From contig OY365810.1 of NCBI GenBank assembly GCA_959347315.1, positions 17,269,664 through 17,333,663 on the forward strand: DNA of 64,000 bases, in the 5' to 3' direction. This DNA is from Bimastos eiseni. Taxonomy: Eukaryota > Annelida > Clitellata > Crassiclitellata > Lumbricidae. A model generated the notes under the pieces. That model searched no databases. It worked only from the letters and a program-made list of their open reading frames with translations, and was not told the DNA's origin. Positions within the stretch are counted from its first letter, which is position 1. Each line of letters opens with the position of its first letter. Shown here one piece after another: positions 55,601 to 64,000 of this stretch. The translations under genes and the position numbers were made by a program.

Positions 55601-55710
55601 TTATAAAATCTTTTTAACTGTAATAATTTTACCAGAGCTTTTCATCCTGTGGAATGCATAATGAGTGTAATAATTCTGCTATCTCAACTTTTAACCGTTC
55701 TATTATATAC

Positions 55711-56590
55711 AGCGTGGGCCAAAAAAGTAACCCCCTACGGATTTTTGGTAATTTTTTTGGCCTAAATTAGGAAATATTAAATGAAATTTTACAGATTCGA
55801 AACCAATTCATATTTGTATATAACCGCCAAAATTGACTAAAATATTTCAAACAGAACAAAAGTTATATCACTCTTAGTGAATTGTAACCATATTAGTCCC
55901 ATGTGCAACCACTGATTTTGACAGTCAAAAAACGTTTAACGCAGTAAAAAATTATAAAAATACGAATTTATGAAGTAACATTTCAAGTAGTTGTAATAAA
56001 ACACACTTAATAATTATTATTATTGAGAAACGGGAAATTACCCCATAAGGAAATAACTTTGACGTCATCTAGCAAGCAGTCGATTAAATTGGTGAATAAA
56101 AGAGTTTAATGCTTAATCATACTATGATAGCATTTGTAACAAAGTAAACATTGGCAAGGTGTCCATGACAGATAAAATGCGTATACAGACACTTCATGAA
56201 TCATGAGCATGATCTTGGGGTCAAAGCTGTGATCAAAGCTCACTCTGAAATCATTGGAGCTTAGCACTTATAAAAATATGCGGACGCATTTATGATAAGG
56301 GGTGGGCGGTGGAATGTCGTATGGGCAGCGGAAGGCATAAATCTATCGGTACTGAAACATATATCTAGCATCTTGACGAACTTACTTGCTCACAGAATAG
56401 CAACATCAGAAATCATCTCAATACTTGGCGAATTTCAGCAGATTTTGAACATCAGCCGCACGTCTGTTAGAAGATTTGCCAAAGAAGATCTGAACCTTAC
56501 CGCTTTCTGTCGTGTCCCTTGGCAAATTATCACCGATACAATGGCCCCCTAACCAGGTCATCAAAACGTCCCAAATAGACTCAAGTAGTA
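55711..56590 (+). mobile_element. Mariner/Tc1-like transposon relic, 3'-truncated
   Basis: Begins CAGCGTGGGCCAAAAAAGTA directly after TA, as mariner-type inverted repeats do. The frame at 56292-56552 encodes an amino-terminal HTH part of the transposase (ISRTSVRRFAKEDLNLTAF), with the frame continuing past a TAA. The catalytic DDE region and right repeat are missing; the sequence changes at about 56590, near where the second Polinton probably starts. Confidence 0.6.
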
Positions 56591-56667
56591 GTAAAAGGCG
56601 GGTTTGAGCGCAATTTGTCTATCAATTTGTCTATCAATTTGTCTATCGTTTATCTACTGATTGTATA

Positions 56668-56844
56668 AGCACACCTCAGCCCAGAAGCCACCAAATACCA
56701 CCCACTCCCCATCCTATATCACGCACCCCACTATTAATAACCCAACAGCTATCTACAGGAGCACCAAAGGAACGGCGCCCCCCACGCCGGCTCAGGGCTC
56801 TCCTATTAGACACATGAGATATAATGGATATACCTGAGGTGTGC
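56668..56844. repeat. Short inverted repeat AAGCACACCTCAG
   Basis: AAGCACACCTCAG at about 56669-56681 and CTGAGGTGTGCTT at about 56832-56844 are exact complements around 150 bp of G/C-rich sequence. This may be a small hairpin element or a control region left of the ORF at 56862. Confidence 0.5.
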
Positions 56845-56861
56845 TTATCGATTACAAACGC

Positions 56862-57257
56862 ATGTCTCAAGTGCAAACAAACACAACGAAGGTTGTGCCA
56901 TCTCTTCGAGATATTACCATGCGAGTTGTAAATAAATCGCCGCAGGTTTTTAGGCAAGCCACCATATTGCCAGCACATGTACAACGCCGTTCAGGTATTA
57001 AACCAAAGTTGCTAAACGAACTTAGGCACCTCAAAGAATATGTGCAGGATTATATAGAATGGTGCGAAGAAAACTTCGAATGCCTCTATCCCTATTCCCT
57101 CTCCATTGCAATGCTCGTTGCCATTAGGAACAGCAAGAACAAGAAGGGGTGGAGCCCGGCTGTTGAGCATGATCAGTTTTATGAAGACGTTAACTATGAC
57201 GATGTCTGGATAGACGAATTAATGCGGCTGTTCATGTTAGAAAAAAGCGGGGCTTAG
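56862..57257 (+). CDS. Intact 131-residue ORF at the left of the second Polinton
   Basis: ATG 56862 to TAG without a break. The amino half has a helical PSLRDITMRVVNKSPQVF stretch, the centre a helix rich in Glu and Trp (LKEYVQDYIEWCEENFECL), and the carboxyl end is acidic. No signal peptide, membrane segment or known motif. It may be an accessory gene of the element or host-derived. I do not recognise it. Confidence 0.4.
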   Translation: MSQVQTNTTKVVPSLRDITMRVVNKSPQVFRQATILPAHVQRRSGIKPKLLNELRHLKEYVQDYIEWCEENFECLYPYSLSIAMLVAIRNSKNKKGWSPAVEHDQFYEDVNYDDVWIDELMRLFMLEKSGA

Positions 57258-57458
57258 CGGCTATTCGTAGGGAGGTGGGCCGGTTACTGTGGCTAGCCGT
57301 TTCGTCCTGGCAGGACTCATCAGGATGCCTATCAGATATCGACGGCCTCCCCATCAACTGGGGACTTCTGGCCGCCCCCGAGATTTGCTCGAGGGATTGT
57401 GGGACTACGCCCTCTGCGCTGGAGACTCTCAACAGCGGAAAAAAGGATTGTTGAACGC

Positions 57459-57758
57459 CTAACAATCGGCGGCGTCGTCGTCAAGAGATTCTATTTCCAT
57501 ACGCAGACGTAGGGATTCGCTTTTCAGAAATGAGACTTCATTGGTGGTTGCGCGTACAGCAGCTACCATCTCCCTCAACCGCTGCTTCTGCTTCCGTTCT
57601 TTGGCTTATGCCTTTCGTATTTTATCGCGCTCTCGCACCAGTTCTTGTTCCTTTGTTTTTATATTATTCGGTTTTTTGGCGACCAGATTCTTCATGAAGA
57701 CCTCGAATGTTTCATCATACGCAGCCATGATCTCAGTGTATGACAGCAAGTGTGACAT
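57459..57758 (-). pseudogene. Small basic coiled-coil protein (second Polinton)
   Basis: From ATG 57758 (or 57728) the frame encodes FEVFMKNLVAKKPNNIKTKE, then the heptad-rich ELVRERDKIRKA; an in-frame TAA (57606-57608) interrupts a helix that continues AKERKQKQRLREMVAAVRA and ends in an acidic tail. It matches the left-end gene of the first Polinton (3784-4020) in sequence pattern, strand and place. This shows that the gene is part of the conserved core; its function is unknown. Confidence 0.6.
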
Positions 57759-57809
57759 CGTGACAGCAAAACAAAAGCGTGACATGAAAATCTCCGGTGA
57801 CACCACATT

Positions 57810-58265
57810 ATTATATACCTCGACCGCCGAACTTTCCAGAACGTCTGGCTACGTGGACCAATCCGCATGAGGCACAACCGGCCACCTATGGCATTCTGCT
57901 AGCTGCTGGATAGACGAAGAAGATTAATCCGTCAGATCATTCGAGAACAAACGAGTTCATTCGATTGCAAAACATGATGAAATAGCCGTATTAATCACTA
58001 TCAGCCGAAAGCATCACAATAAGGATGTAAATAGAAAAAGGGACGGCCCTACGAGCAAGCCAAGCCAATCACCTAGCGAAGGCGGTCGAACATTCGAGAA
58101 ACGACTTCCGTCAGCTTGTTTACATATGGACGAAAAACTTTGTAGCTGACAAACTGACCTATATCCTGACAAAGTGACCTATTTCTGAACAACACTTACG
58201 AAACGTGAATCATAGTGGCGCGACCCGTCGGAATTCACTATTAAACACAGGGAGACTCCAAAGAA
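57810..58265. other. Intergenic stretch in the second Polinton
   Basis: No gene seen between the coiled-coil gene and the secreted ORF. Confidence 0.3.
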
Positions 58266-58270
58266 ATACA

Positions 58271-58642
58271 ATGACTGGCTTTCACTTTGTGTTAATGCTA
58301 CTGGGCATAATGACCGTCGAAGGCCGATGGCTCCCGAATACAATTGCCAACCCGTTGCCCTTTTACGGGTGCGACCTTGTATCATTGACAGCGAATTCCC
58401 CCATAGGATCCAGCGTGACATATACTGCGTATTACTCCGACTATGAAAATAGAACAATCCTATGGAATACTTACGCAATCACGGGCATCGCCTGTTCGAC
58501 TTTGCAAGGAGAAGCAGCCAACCTTGACACGATTCCGTATACATACCAAAACCTCCAATACCGTTGCGCGTGTCGAGGTGCGTTAGATACTGGTGCGGAA
58601 CAGCGGGACTGCTATTTGTATCTCTGGCGGTGTAGAAAGTAA
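58271..58642 (+). CDS. Intact secreted cysteine-containing protein ORF
   Basis: A 123-residue frame with a good signal peptide (MTGFHFVLMLLGIMTVEG) followed by a mature part with six cysteines (FYGCDL, GIACST, RCACRG, RDCYLYLWRC), one N-glycosylation site (ENRT), and a beta-type, Tyr-rich composition. No membrane anchor. It is unbroken although the neighbouring structural genes are not, and it is transcribed against the adjacent minus-strand genes. I do not recognise the family. It may be cargo or an extracellular interaction protein of the element; inference only. Confidence 0.5.
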   Translation: MTGFHFVLMLLGIMTVEGRWLPNTIANPLPFYGCDLVSLTANSPIGSSVTYTAYYSDYENRTILWNTYAITGIACSTLQGEAANLDTIPYTYQNLQYRCACRGALDTGAEQRDCYLYLWRCRK

Positions 58643-58823
58643 ATACCTTACCGGACTTTTTGTTAAACTTTTCTCATTCTCTAACAGGCTCAGATGTAGG
58701 GAGGAGGGGCAGACGGCGTCATAGGAATAAACTCGTCGCTGCTGCAGATGCAGTTTATGGCGATGAAGACTCGGAGGCTGCGAGCTTCTTGATGAACGAG
58801 GCGAGGGCTTGCTTGCGACCCTG

Positions 58824-59372
58824 CTACAGAGACTCGTTTTTTGTCTCTTCATTAATTACAGCCGTTCCAGCCGATCCTACGGATTTTCGTCGGATCTCGT
58901 CCTTCATGGTACGATACTTTTCGACTTCGTCGAGGATCAGCTTGTACTCGTCATCGCTGATGGAGCAGTCTTCAAGAGACTTTGAAATGTGGGAGTGGAC
59001 CGTGTTAAGCTTTGCCTCGGCTAGCATACGAATCTCATCGTGTTTCGTTGCTTTGGCTGAACAGAGGCGGCGGACCATGACTTCGAGAGAGCTGGTAAGT
59101 ATAGCAGCGCCTCCGAGTACGAGGCCGGGTATAAATCCGACGCCAGTTATTACTAAAGCACCTCCGCATACACCCATAGCGGTGGTAAGACCAATACACG
59201 AACCATAAACTAGATTGACCGCCCTGCGATACTTTTTGTACATATGACTACGACTTTCGACTTCAGAGCGAAGGAAAGTCTCGAGCTCACCGACCTTCTG
59301 CAGGCGGAAGGCCTGTGGGTTGGGCGGTTGCCCGTTTGTTGTAACGGCTTCCAACTCTGGGTATAGTGCCAT
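58824..59372 (-). CDS. Two-membrane-segment protein (second Polinton)
   Basis: A 182-residue intact frame with a charged amino helix (RLQKVGELETFLRSEVESRS), two hydrophobic segments (about residues 52-73 and 74-96; SCIGLTTAMGVCGGALVITG then Gly/Ile/Leu), and a charged helical tail with KLNTVHSHISKSLEDCSIS. It aligns end to end by pattern with 8447-8965 of the first element. After its TAG the same frame stays open ~20 codons to another stop near 58762, so the stop may be secondary. Role unknown; likely a membrane protein. Confidence 0.6.
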   Translation of the reverse strand: MALYPELEAVTTNGQPPNPQAFRLQKVGELETFLRSEVESRSHMYKKYRRAVNLVYGSCIGLTTAMGVCGGALVITGVGFIPGLVLGGAAILTSSLEVMVRRLCSAKATKHDEIRMLAEAKLNTVHSHISKSLEDCSISDDEYKLILDEVEKYRTMKDEIRRKSVGSAGTAVINEETKNESL

Positions 59373-59782
59373 TATAGCTTTTCTATAACAAGCGTAAGCT
59401 CTAAGCTCAAATTATAAATCGAATCCGTCGCCGTCGACATAATAGTAGCATGTAGTTTAGTCTCACTTGTAAACACACTCACAGCTGTAAAGTCGAGTTC
59501 CTGGTCCCATATTGTGACCACGTATTTCCGGACAGCTGTGGCGATGGAGACTGTGAATGCTGCACCGCCGGAACGCTTTCCAACAACGAGGGTCTTATAT
59601 GTTCCAGGCTGCAACAAAACAGTTCCATCGCCGCTGCTTCTTGTAATATACAGAGCACGTTCAGGTCTAAGTACTAGCATTGAAGGGCGATTCGATGAAA
59701 CTGTTGCAGACCCACGATAGATATCGAGCGTGGGCACGCTGGTTGTGTGGTTGCTGTCATAACCCGGACCCCAAAGACTCAT
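59372..59782 (-). CDS. Intact 136-residue beta-rich Polinton protein
   Basis: Unbroken from ATG 59782. Rich in Thr/Ser/Val with alternating beta patterns (RKYVVTIWDQELDFTAVSVF, YNLSLELTLVIEKL) and no helix or cysteine, like a small jelly-roll or Ig-like virion protein. Its start overlaps the stop of the upstream gene by four bases (ATGA), so the two were expressed together or from tightly packed promoters. Family not recognised. Confidence 0.5.
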   Translation of the reverse strand: MSLWGPGYDSNHTTSVPTLDIYRGSATVSSNRPSMLVLRPERALYITRSSGDGTVLLQPGTYKTLVVGKRSGGAAFTVSIATAVRKYVVTIWDQELDFTAVSVFTSETKLHATIMSTATDSIYNLSLELTLVIEKL

Positions 59783-60515
59783 TGGTGCTTATTACTAGCC
59801 ATTTCGAGTGTGACAGAGAACAACTGTGCGGATGTAGATATATCCGAGCCGCGGGCGTCTAATATACGAACGGTTAATTCTTGAATACTACCACCACGAA
59901 GCTGACGGAATTGTGGCTTCTCGAAAGTGACCGTTCGCGACTCGCCATATAATTGGCCTGAGGTGGGAATAATACGGAGAAGCGTACTCTGTCGACCATT
60001 CAGAATACTGCCGGTCGTGTTGATCTGATCGAGGTGGACGTACAGATTATGGTTGTTGAAGAATCCCGGTGTTGAGTTGCTGATATACGAGCCGGTGCCT
60101 ATCCATTGATCCACTGGATCACCAACGCCATTCGACCGATCATCATCACCGAAGCCCCATATCGCCGCGGTTGACGCCAGGTTCAGCTGGTAATTAGCAT
60201 CAGCAAGAGTTAGCATAACTCTTCCCGTGGCGTGATTTACTTTCGCACGGAAGCCGGGTATTGACGCTGAGACGACAGCCTCGAGAGCGTCGACCTTGTA
60301 GTAGTCGTCCGGCACTATAACGCGTGTCGGCGCGTCAGCGCTTGTGGGACGGGTTTGAAGACATTATTGCCGAGCGCGTCCGAGATGTTGTACCAACCCG
60401 TGACATACGTGATTTCGCGAAGGCCGACACGCGTATGGCCGCATGTATTGTCGATATTGTATTCTAGTGAGACTGCGCCGCCAGCCAAACCGGTTAACAC
60501 GTAAAATTGTGCCAT
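59779..60515 (-). pseudogene. Penton/minor-capsid candidate (second Polinton)
   Basis: Starts MAQFYVLTGLAGGAVSLEYN at 60515 and continues, after a frameshift near 60315-60330, through YYKVDALEAVVSASIPGFRA, RQSTLLRIIPTS, and GGSIQELTVRILDARGSDI near the end. The order and ending match the family at 6559-7350 (there ending LTDQNGKLINLRGEELSIRF), so I call it the same structural gene. Jelly-roll assignment is tentative. Confidence 0.6.
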
Positions 60516-60543
60516 TTTAATATAAATACACCCACGCTTCAAT

Positions 60544-61842
60544 TTAAGAACGCTTTAAGCGGTTTTCTTTAATCCACACACCCACGGCGACGACAAGCGC
60601 TACGACGAGGGTCCACAGATGTTCCGCGAGCCACACAGCAACACCACCAGAAGTTTTTAGGAACCAAGATACGGCTCACCAATAATACCGGGTAACGCTG
60701 CAGCGGCTTTTCCGGCAAGAGCCTTCAGCCATTCACCCAGCTTCTGGAGCTGATTTTTAATCCACTCTTTTGCACCGCTCGGCGAGGCCGTAGGGCTGGG
60801 TGCAGGTGCACCACCACCGCCAGTGATTGAAAGGACGATGGTCGAAATGAAAAGACCGAGCGCAGTTAGGAGACTCGCAATCGTGATACCCTGCTCTCGA
60901 AATAAAGTCTTGATCCGTTCAGCGAGAGTTGTATCCGACCGAGTTGAGAACGCGGTCGATCGTCTCGCGTATACGGCTGATCTGACCCCGCAAAGTTTCA
61001 CGGTGGCCGGACGCTACTTCAAGTCTGGCTGCAAGCTCATCTTCCAACTTTTTCAACTCTCGTGTTTCAACTTCTCGCGTGGTCTCATCAATATCCGGCC
61101 TGTTTAGTTTTTCTTTTCTGCTGGCTATGTGGTCCTTTACTTCATTAATTTTTGCAGTTTCATTAGCAAGCGCGCCCGGCTGACGTTGCACTGCCTTGTC
61201 GAGGCCTTCAAGCTCACGCATTGGCAGCCCATCAGTATTGGTCCCCACAGACTGGAACATGCTCTTAATCGCAGTGTCTGTGTCGGTAGCCGCTTGTTCA
61301 AAGATTTCCATCTCGATGTTGTCTGGACGTAGCAATGGAATGCGTCCTTTAACAGCCGCTAGCCGCTGTCTTTGCTCTGCGGAAGGCTTTCCAGAAGTGG
61401 GTTTATATCCCAGCGCCTCTAGCGGTGACGCCGCGCCTTTCCCTATATTTTTGGTGATAGTGCTTGGTGCCAGAAATTTTTCTGGTTTTGTACTCGATGT
61501 GAGTCGCACCCAGTCATTTCCCCACTTGACATAAAGCGTTTCATTCTTCTTTTATTGGAACTTTAGTTTTTCGCAATCATTCGTGAAACCCTTACTGCGG
61601 CGTGCAGCGTCGAATTCTTTGACGCGCTGGTTAGTTTCCTCACGCGACGCAACTTCTTCTTCTCTCCAGCCCAATGGATACTCTTCTTCGCCAGTCGCCC
61701 ACTCTGGCTTTTCGCTGGGTAGTTCGAGTGTTCCTGTCCCAGCTTCGGTGTTGAACTCGGTTTCATCCTCGTCAACATTGCCATAGTCCTCCTAACCCGG
61801 GCGGTCAAACTCACCCATCTCAAACTCACCACCTTCAGCCAT
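60544..61842 (-). pseudogene. Large coiled-coil and membrane protein of Polintons
   Basis: From ATG 61842: an acidic disordered part (EDETEFNTEAGTGTLELPSE), a long coiled coil (KDHIASRKEKLNRPDIDETT, then LKKLEDELAARLEVA), a hydrophobic segment (GITIASLLTALGLFISTIVL) followed by TGGGGAPAPSPTASPSG, an amphipathic stretch (NQLQKLGEWLKALAGKAAAA), and a last hydrophobic segment (VAVWLAEHLWTLVVALVVAV) ending KENRLKRS. This order is familiar from cnidarian and other invertebrate Polintons; function unknown, probably a virion membrane-interacting protein. Breaks: TAG near 61792, TAA near 61558, frameshifts near 60930 and 60657. Confidence 0.65.
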
Positions 61843-61903
61843 AGTTTCTCGTATTGAAGAGATGTTTCAGAGCGCATATACGTGATACGTACATCATCTT
61901 TAA

Positions 61904-63181
61904 CATGGCTGCATATGGTAATAAGCTCGACCCGTACCGATCAATACGCCGCGCGCTCGGCGCTAAGGGTATCCGATCATCCAACGTGGTGACAAACAAT
62001 CCTTCGACAATCGACGAAAACCGGATGTTGATGTGCGTTTTCCAAATCTCGGGGACAGCGATGTAATCATGCCAGGGAGTGCGCGAATTGTGTTTACAAT
62101 TATGCTGACCAACGGCACAGGCACCGCAGACGCCAACCGTACCATTGTCAACAATCTCGGTCGCGCCATCGTGAAGAAAATTAGCATCAAGCTTGAAGGC
62201 ACTGAAGTTTACTACCTCGATGACGCCGACCGCTATCTCGGTTTCCGGGACCTATGGTTAACAGATAAGGAACGCACCAATGCGGCCTATTAAGGCATTC
62301 AAAAAACGAACACTGGTCGAATCCGCATTGGTGCGTGTAACGCCGTTGCAGCAATCCAGCCTGACGCGAGTATCGCGGCTGCATATGGGAACAGATTCTT
62401 CGTGCCTTTGGATTTCGAGCAACTCACCGACCACATGCCCTTCTATCAATCCGGTCTTACTGATCGGCTCTCGTTCTAACTGACCTTCAACGATTACGGG
62501 CAGATCGTCGTCAGCGCCAACAAAACCGCAACTTACCAGATCAGTAACATAGCATTGGAGTTTGACAAGGTGACGCACAGCGAACTCGCTCGATCGGTTT
62601 GTATGCAGTATTCGGGACAGATCGCAATCCTGTACACTCGGGTTCTCCGACACCGAAGAATCGTCCTCAATAAATCCGACGCGACCTGGAACATCAATCT
62701 GAATACGCCGGCAAGATCTCTCAAAGGCGTTTTGCTTCTCTTTGAAGATCCCGCGGTCGGCGCTATGGGGCCAGCCTTCCGACGCAATAGTGAGAGTTTC
62801 TACAACCCACTCATTAACAAGGTTGAAGTCACGGTGGAGAGCATACCCAGCCAGCTGTATGCTCAAGGGATGCTGCCATACCAACACTGGGACGAGATCT
62901 TCAAGGGCTTTGCACGCGAATACCTCAAAGACGCCGAACTGCCGTTGATAGATCAGACTACAATCTTTCAGAACCACTACGGCCTTTGGCTGGACTTCCG
63001 TACCACTGATGACCAAACAGTCCACGGCTCAGGGAGACGAATCGAGAATGCTTCCGAGGGTATAACCTTACAGCTGGATAAGACGGCGCAGGCGGCTGGT
63101 GCACTTAATTGCTATGTTTACCTGCTATTGGACTCTCAGCTGAATATCGGCAACGGAAAGTTGATGTCGTGTGTATGGTAA
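61904..63181 (+). pseudogene. MCP: Major capsid protein, second Polinton lineage
   Basis: From ATG 61904 (MAAYGNKLDPYRSIRRALG). Capsid-family blocks: IVNNLGRAIVKKISIKLEG near residue 85, FFVPLDFEQLTDHMPFYQSG, TFNDYGQIVV, WNINLNTPARSLKGVLLLFE, SIPSQLYAQGMLPYQHWDE, and the terminal HGSGRRIENASEGITLQLDK. I know these from Polinton/adintovirus-type double-jelly-roll capsids of another clade than the gene at 10424-11709. Breaks: a frameshift near 62020, TAA at 62291-62293 and TAA near 62476-62478. The last 230 codons are open. The ATPase gene starts one base after its stop. Confidence 0.8.
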
Positions 63182-63182
63182 C

Positions 63183-63814
63183 ATGTCGTCGCTACCGATG
63201 ACGTTACCATTATACCCACATTCAGCCATTATTTGTGGTCAAACGGGATGAAGAAAAACTCAGTTCTTACTCGACGAGCTTCTCAACCCAGAGACCGGCT
63301 ACTATCGCGGGGTTTTCGAACGCGTATTCTTCCTGTGTCCGGCCTGAACTCTTAATAGTACTTACCTCGAGCGACCGTGGCTCAGGCGCGGCCCACACGC
63401 CGGCCGCTTCATATTTATTGATCCCGGAGAGCGGCTGCACGAATGGCTGCGCGAGTTCTATGAGGTGTCAGCGGGCTCACCGACGTTGTACGTCCTCGAC
63501 GATATTGCCGCGAATAAAGCCCTAACTAAAAGAAGGACATGCTATCTGAACTCGCCTTTTCTGGGCGGCACGCGAAGCAGAGTGTGTGGGTGCTGACACA
63601 AAAATACAATTCAGTCCGAAACGATCTGCGTGAGCAGACGAATTGGGTTTGCCTGTTCCACTGCAAGGACCGCTTCTCATTTGCAGATGCTTTTGACGAG
63701 AATGATATCGTTCCTCACGAGCATCGCGCGTCGCTTCTCACACGCTTAGCAGCAATTAAGCACGCTAAGCTTTTGTTAACGACAGACCAACCTGTTGAAT
63801 ACCACATCTGCTGA
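63183..63814 (+). pseudogene. ATPase: FtsK/HerA packaging ATPase, second lineage, Walker A lost
   Basis: Starts at ATG 63183, next to the capsid stop. The P-loop reads ICGQTG-stop-RKTQFLL: a TGA replaces the residue before the usual GKT and the Gly is now Arg, so nucleotide binding is lost. Then YYRGVFERVFFLCP, a second TGA, Walker B LYVLDDI, a frameshift near 63535, and the family block DMLSELAFSGRHAKQSVWVL, TQKYNSVRNDLREQTNWVCL, LLTTDQPVEYHI. The carboxyl third (63539-63814) is intact. The sequence belongs to a different clade than the ATPase at 5756-6535. Confidence 0.82.
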
Positions 63815-63819
63815 GCGAG

Positions 63820-64000
63820 ATGGAGACCATGCTGATTGCGATTTTTTGCTTGCAAGTTTTTACGCTAGGATGTGTGATATATGGGGTGTATATCTATATT
63901 AGAGCCAGGCGCGTTATATGCATACTAGCTACAAAGATGGACTGTGACGATCTTTTGGATCAACTTCTACAGGAGGCACCTTCAGTGGAGGGAGTGCCCA
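63820..64000 (+). CDS. Partial ORF with amino-terminal membrane segment
   Basis: An open frame from ATG 63820 to the window end (60 codons). A hydrophobic helix (IAIFCLQVFTLGCVIYGVYI) is followed by basic residues (RARR) and then DCDDLLDQLLQEAPSVEG. It could be a type II/III membrane protein, or the true start may be the internal ATG before DCDD, with the gene continuing beyond the window. Not recognised. Confidence 0.35.
   Translation, partial: METMLIAIFCLQVFTLGCVIYGVYIYIRARRVICILATKMDCDDLLDQLLQEAPSVEGVP

Larger units (their letters stand above)
56600..64000. mobile_element. Second Polinton/adintovirus-like element, cut by window end
   Basis: A block of Polinton-type genes (coiled-coil, two-membrane-segment, penton-like, large membrane/coiled-coil, major capsid, packaging ATPase) with higher G+C than the first element. 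The left end is not fixed: no matching right inverted repeat is in the window, and AGTAGTAAAAGGCGGG at about 56588 is only a possible terminus. No integrase, protease or polymerase is seen up to the window end. The capsid and ATPase sequences are of another lineage than in the first element. Confidence 0.85.

Noticed and set aside
58660..59208. 182-codon plus-strand frame opposite the two-membrane-segment gene
   Set aside because: Antisense shadow of a protein with a homologue in the first Polinton.
61563..61877. Arg/Lys-rich 104-codon minus-strand frame
   Set aside because: It is the shadow of the acidic amino-terminal part of the large Polinton membrane protein in the neighbouring frame, which has the clear start at 61842.
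62258..63025. 255-codon minus-strand frame opposite the second capsid gene
   Set aside because: Antisense shadow; the plus strand carries the recognisable capsid blocks.

Overview
The window comes from an animal nuclear genome, most likely a marine invertebrate such as a mollusc, brachiopod or lancelet-like animal; the exact group cannot be read from the sequence. Evidence: spliced genes with GT-AG introns, many micro- and minisatellites, several decayed CR1/Jockey-like non-LTR retrotransposon pieces, and two large self-synthesising Polinton/Maverick (adintovirus-like) elements.

Layout. (1) 1-3246: a ~44-bp minisatellite rich in the CREB/ATF-like octamer TGACGTAA, interrupted at 768-2134 by a 5'-truncated non-LTR retrotransposon on the minus strand. 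(2) 3247-18958: one end-to-end Polinton, 15.7 kb, with ~210-bp terminal inverted repeats, AG...CT termini and a near-perfect 6-bp target duplication (GACGGC/GATGGC), inserted in the same minisatellite, which resumes at 18965-19940. Minus-strand genes lie at both ends (coiled-coil protein and integrase on the left; fibre, protease and polymerase on the right) and the plus-strand block between carries the packaging ATPase, capsid and accessory genes. Nearly all are broken by nonsense codons and small indels. Starts on both strands sit in a T(A/T)TAAAATG context. (3) 19941-36760: host DNA with two previously unlabelled spliced minus-strand genes (three coding exons at 21421-22805; a secreted Ser/Thr-rich protein at 29415-30459), minisatellites, a MITE-like inverted-repeat element and retroposon tails. 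(4) 36825-46031: a six-exon plus-strand gene for a secreted SH3b-PGRP peptidoglycan recognition protein that keeps the amidase zinc ligands; its introns are full of repeats. (5) 46100-56600: repeats and mobile elements, including a non-LTR reverse transcriptase (minus) split exactly in its FADD-type catalytic motif by a 3.37-kb element (49892-53265) with target-site duplication, internal ~1.08-kb tandem duplication and six copies of a motif resembling a conserved 28S rRNA segment. A 15-base match to the Tn5/Nextera mosaic end lies inside it and may mark an assembly artefact. A mariner-like relic follows. (6) ~56860-64000: a second Polinton of a clearly different lineage, cut by the window end, with coiled-coil, two-membrane-segment, penton-like, membrane, major capsid and ATPase genes. 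Most of these are broken, but two small ORFs are intact.

In both Polintons the gene set is that of a virus-like DNA transposon: integrase and protein-primed polymerase for movement and replication, protease and capsid proteins for assembly, ATPase for packaging, fibre for attachment. The number of breaks says both copies are now inactive fossils.
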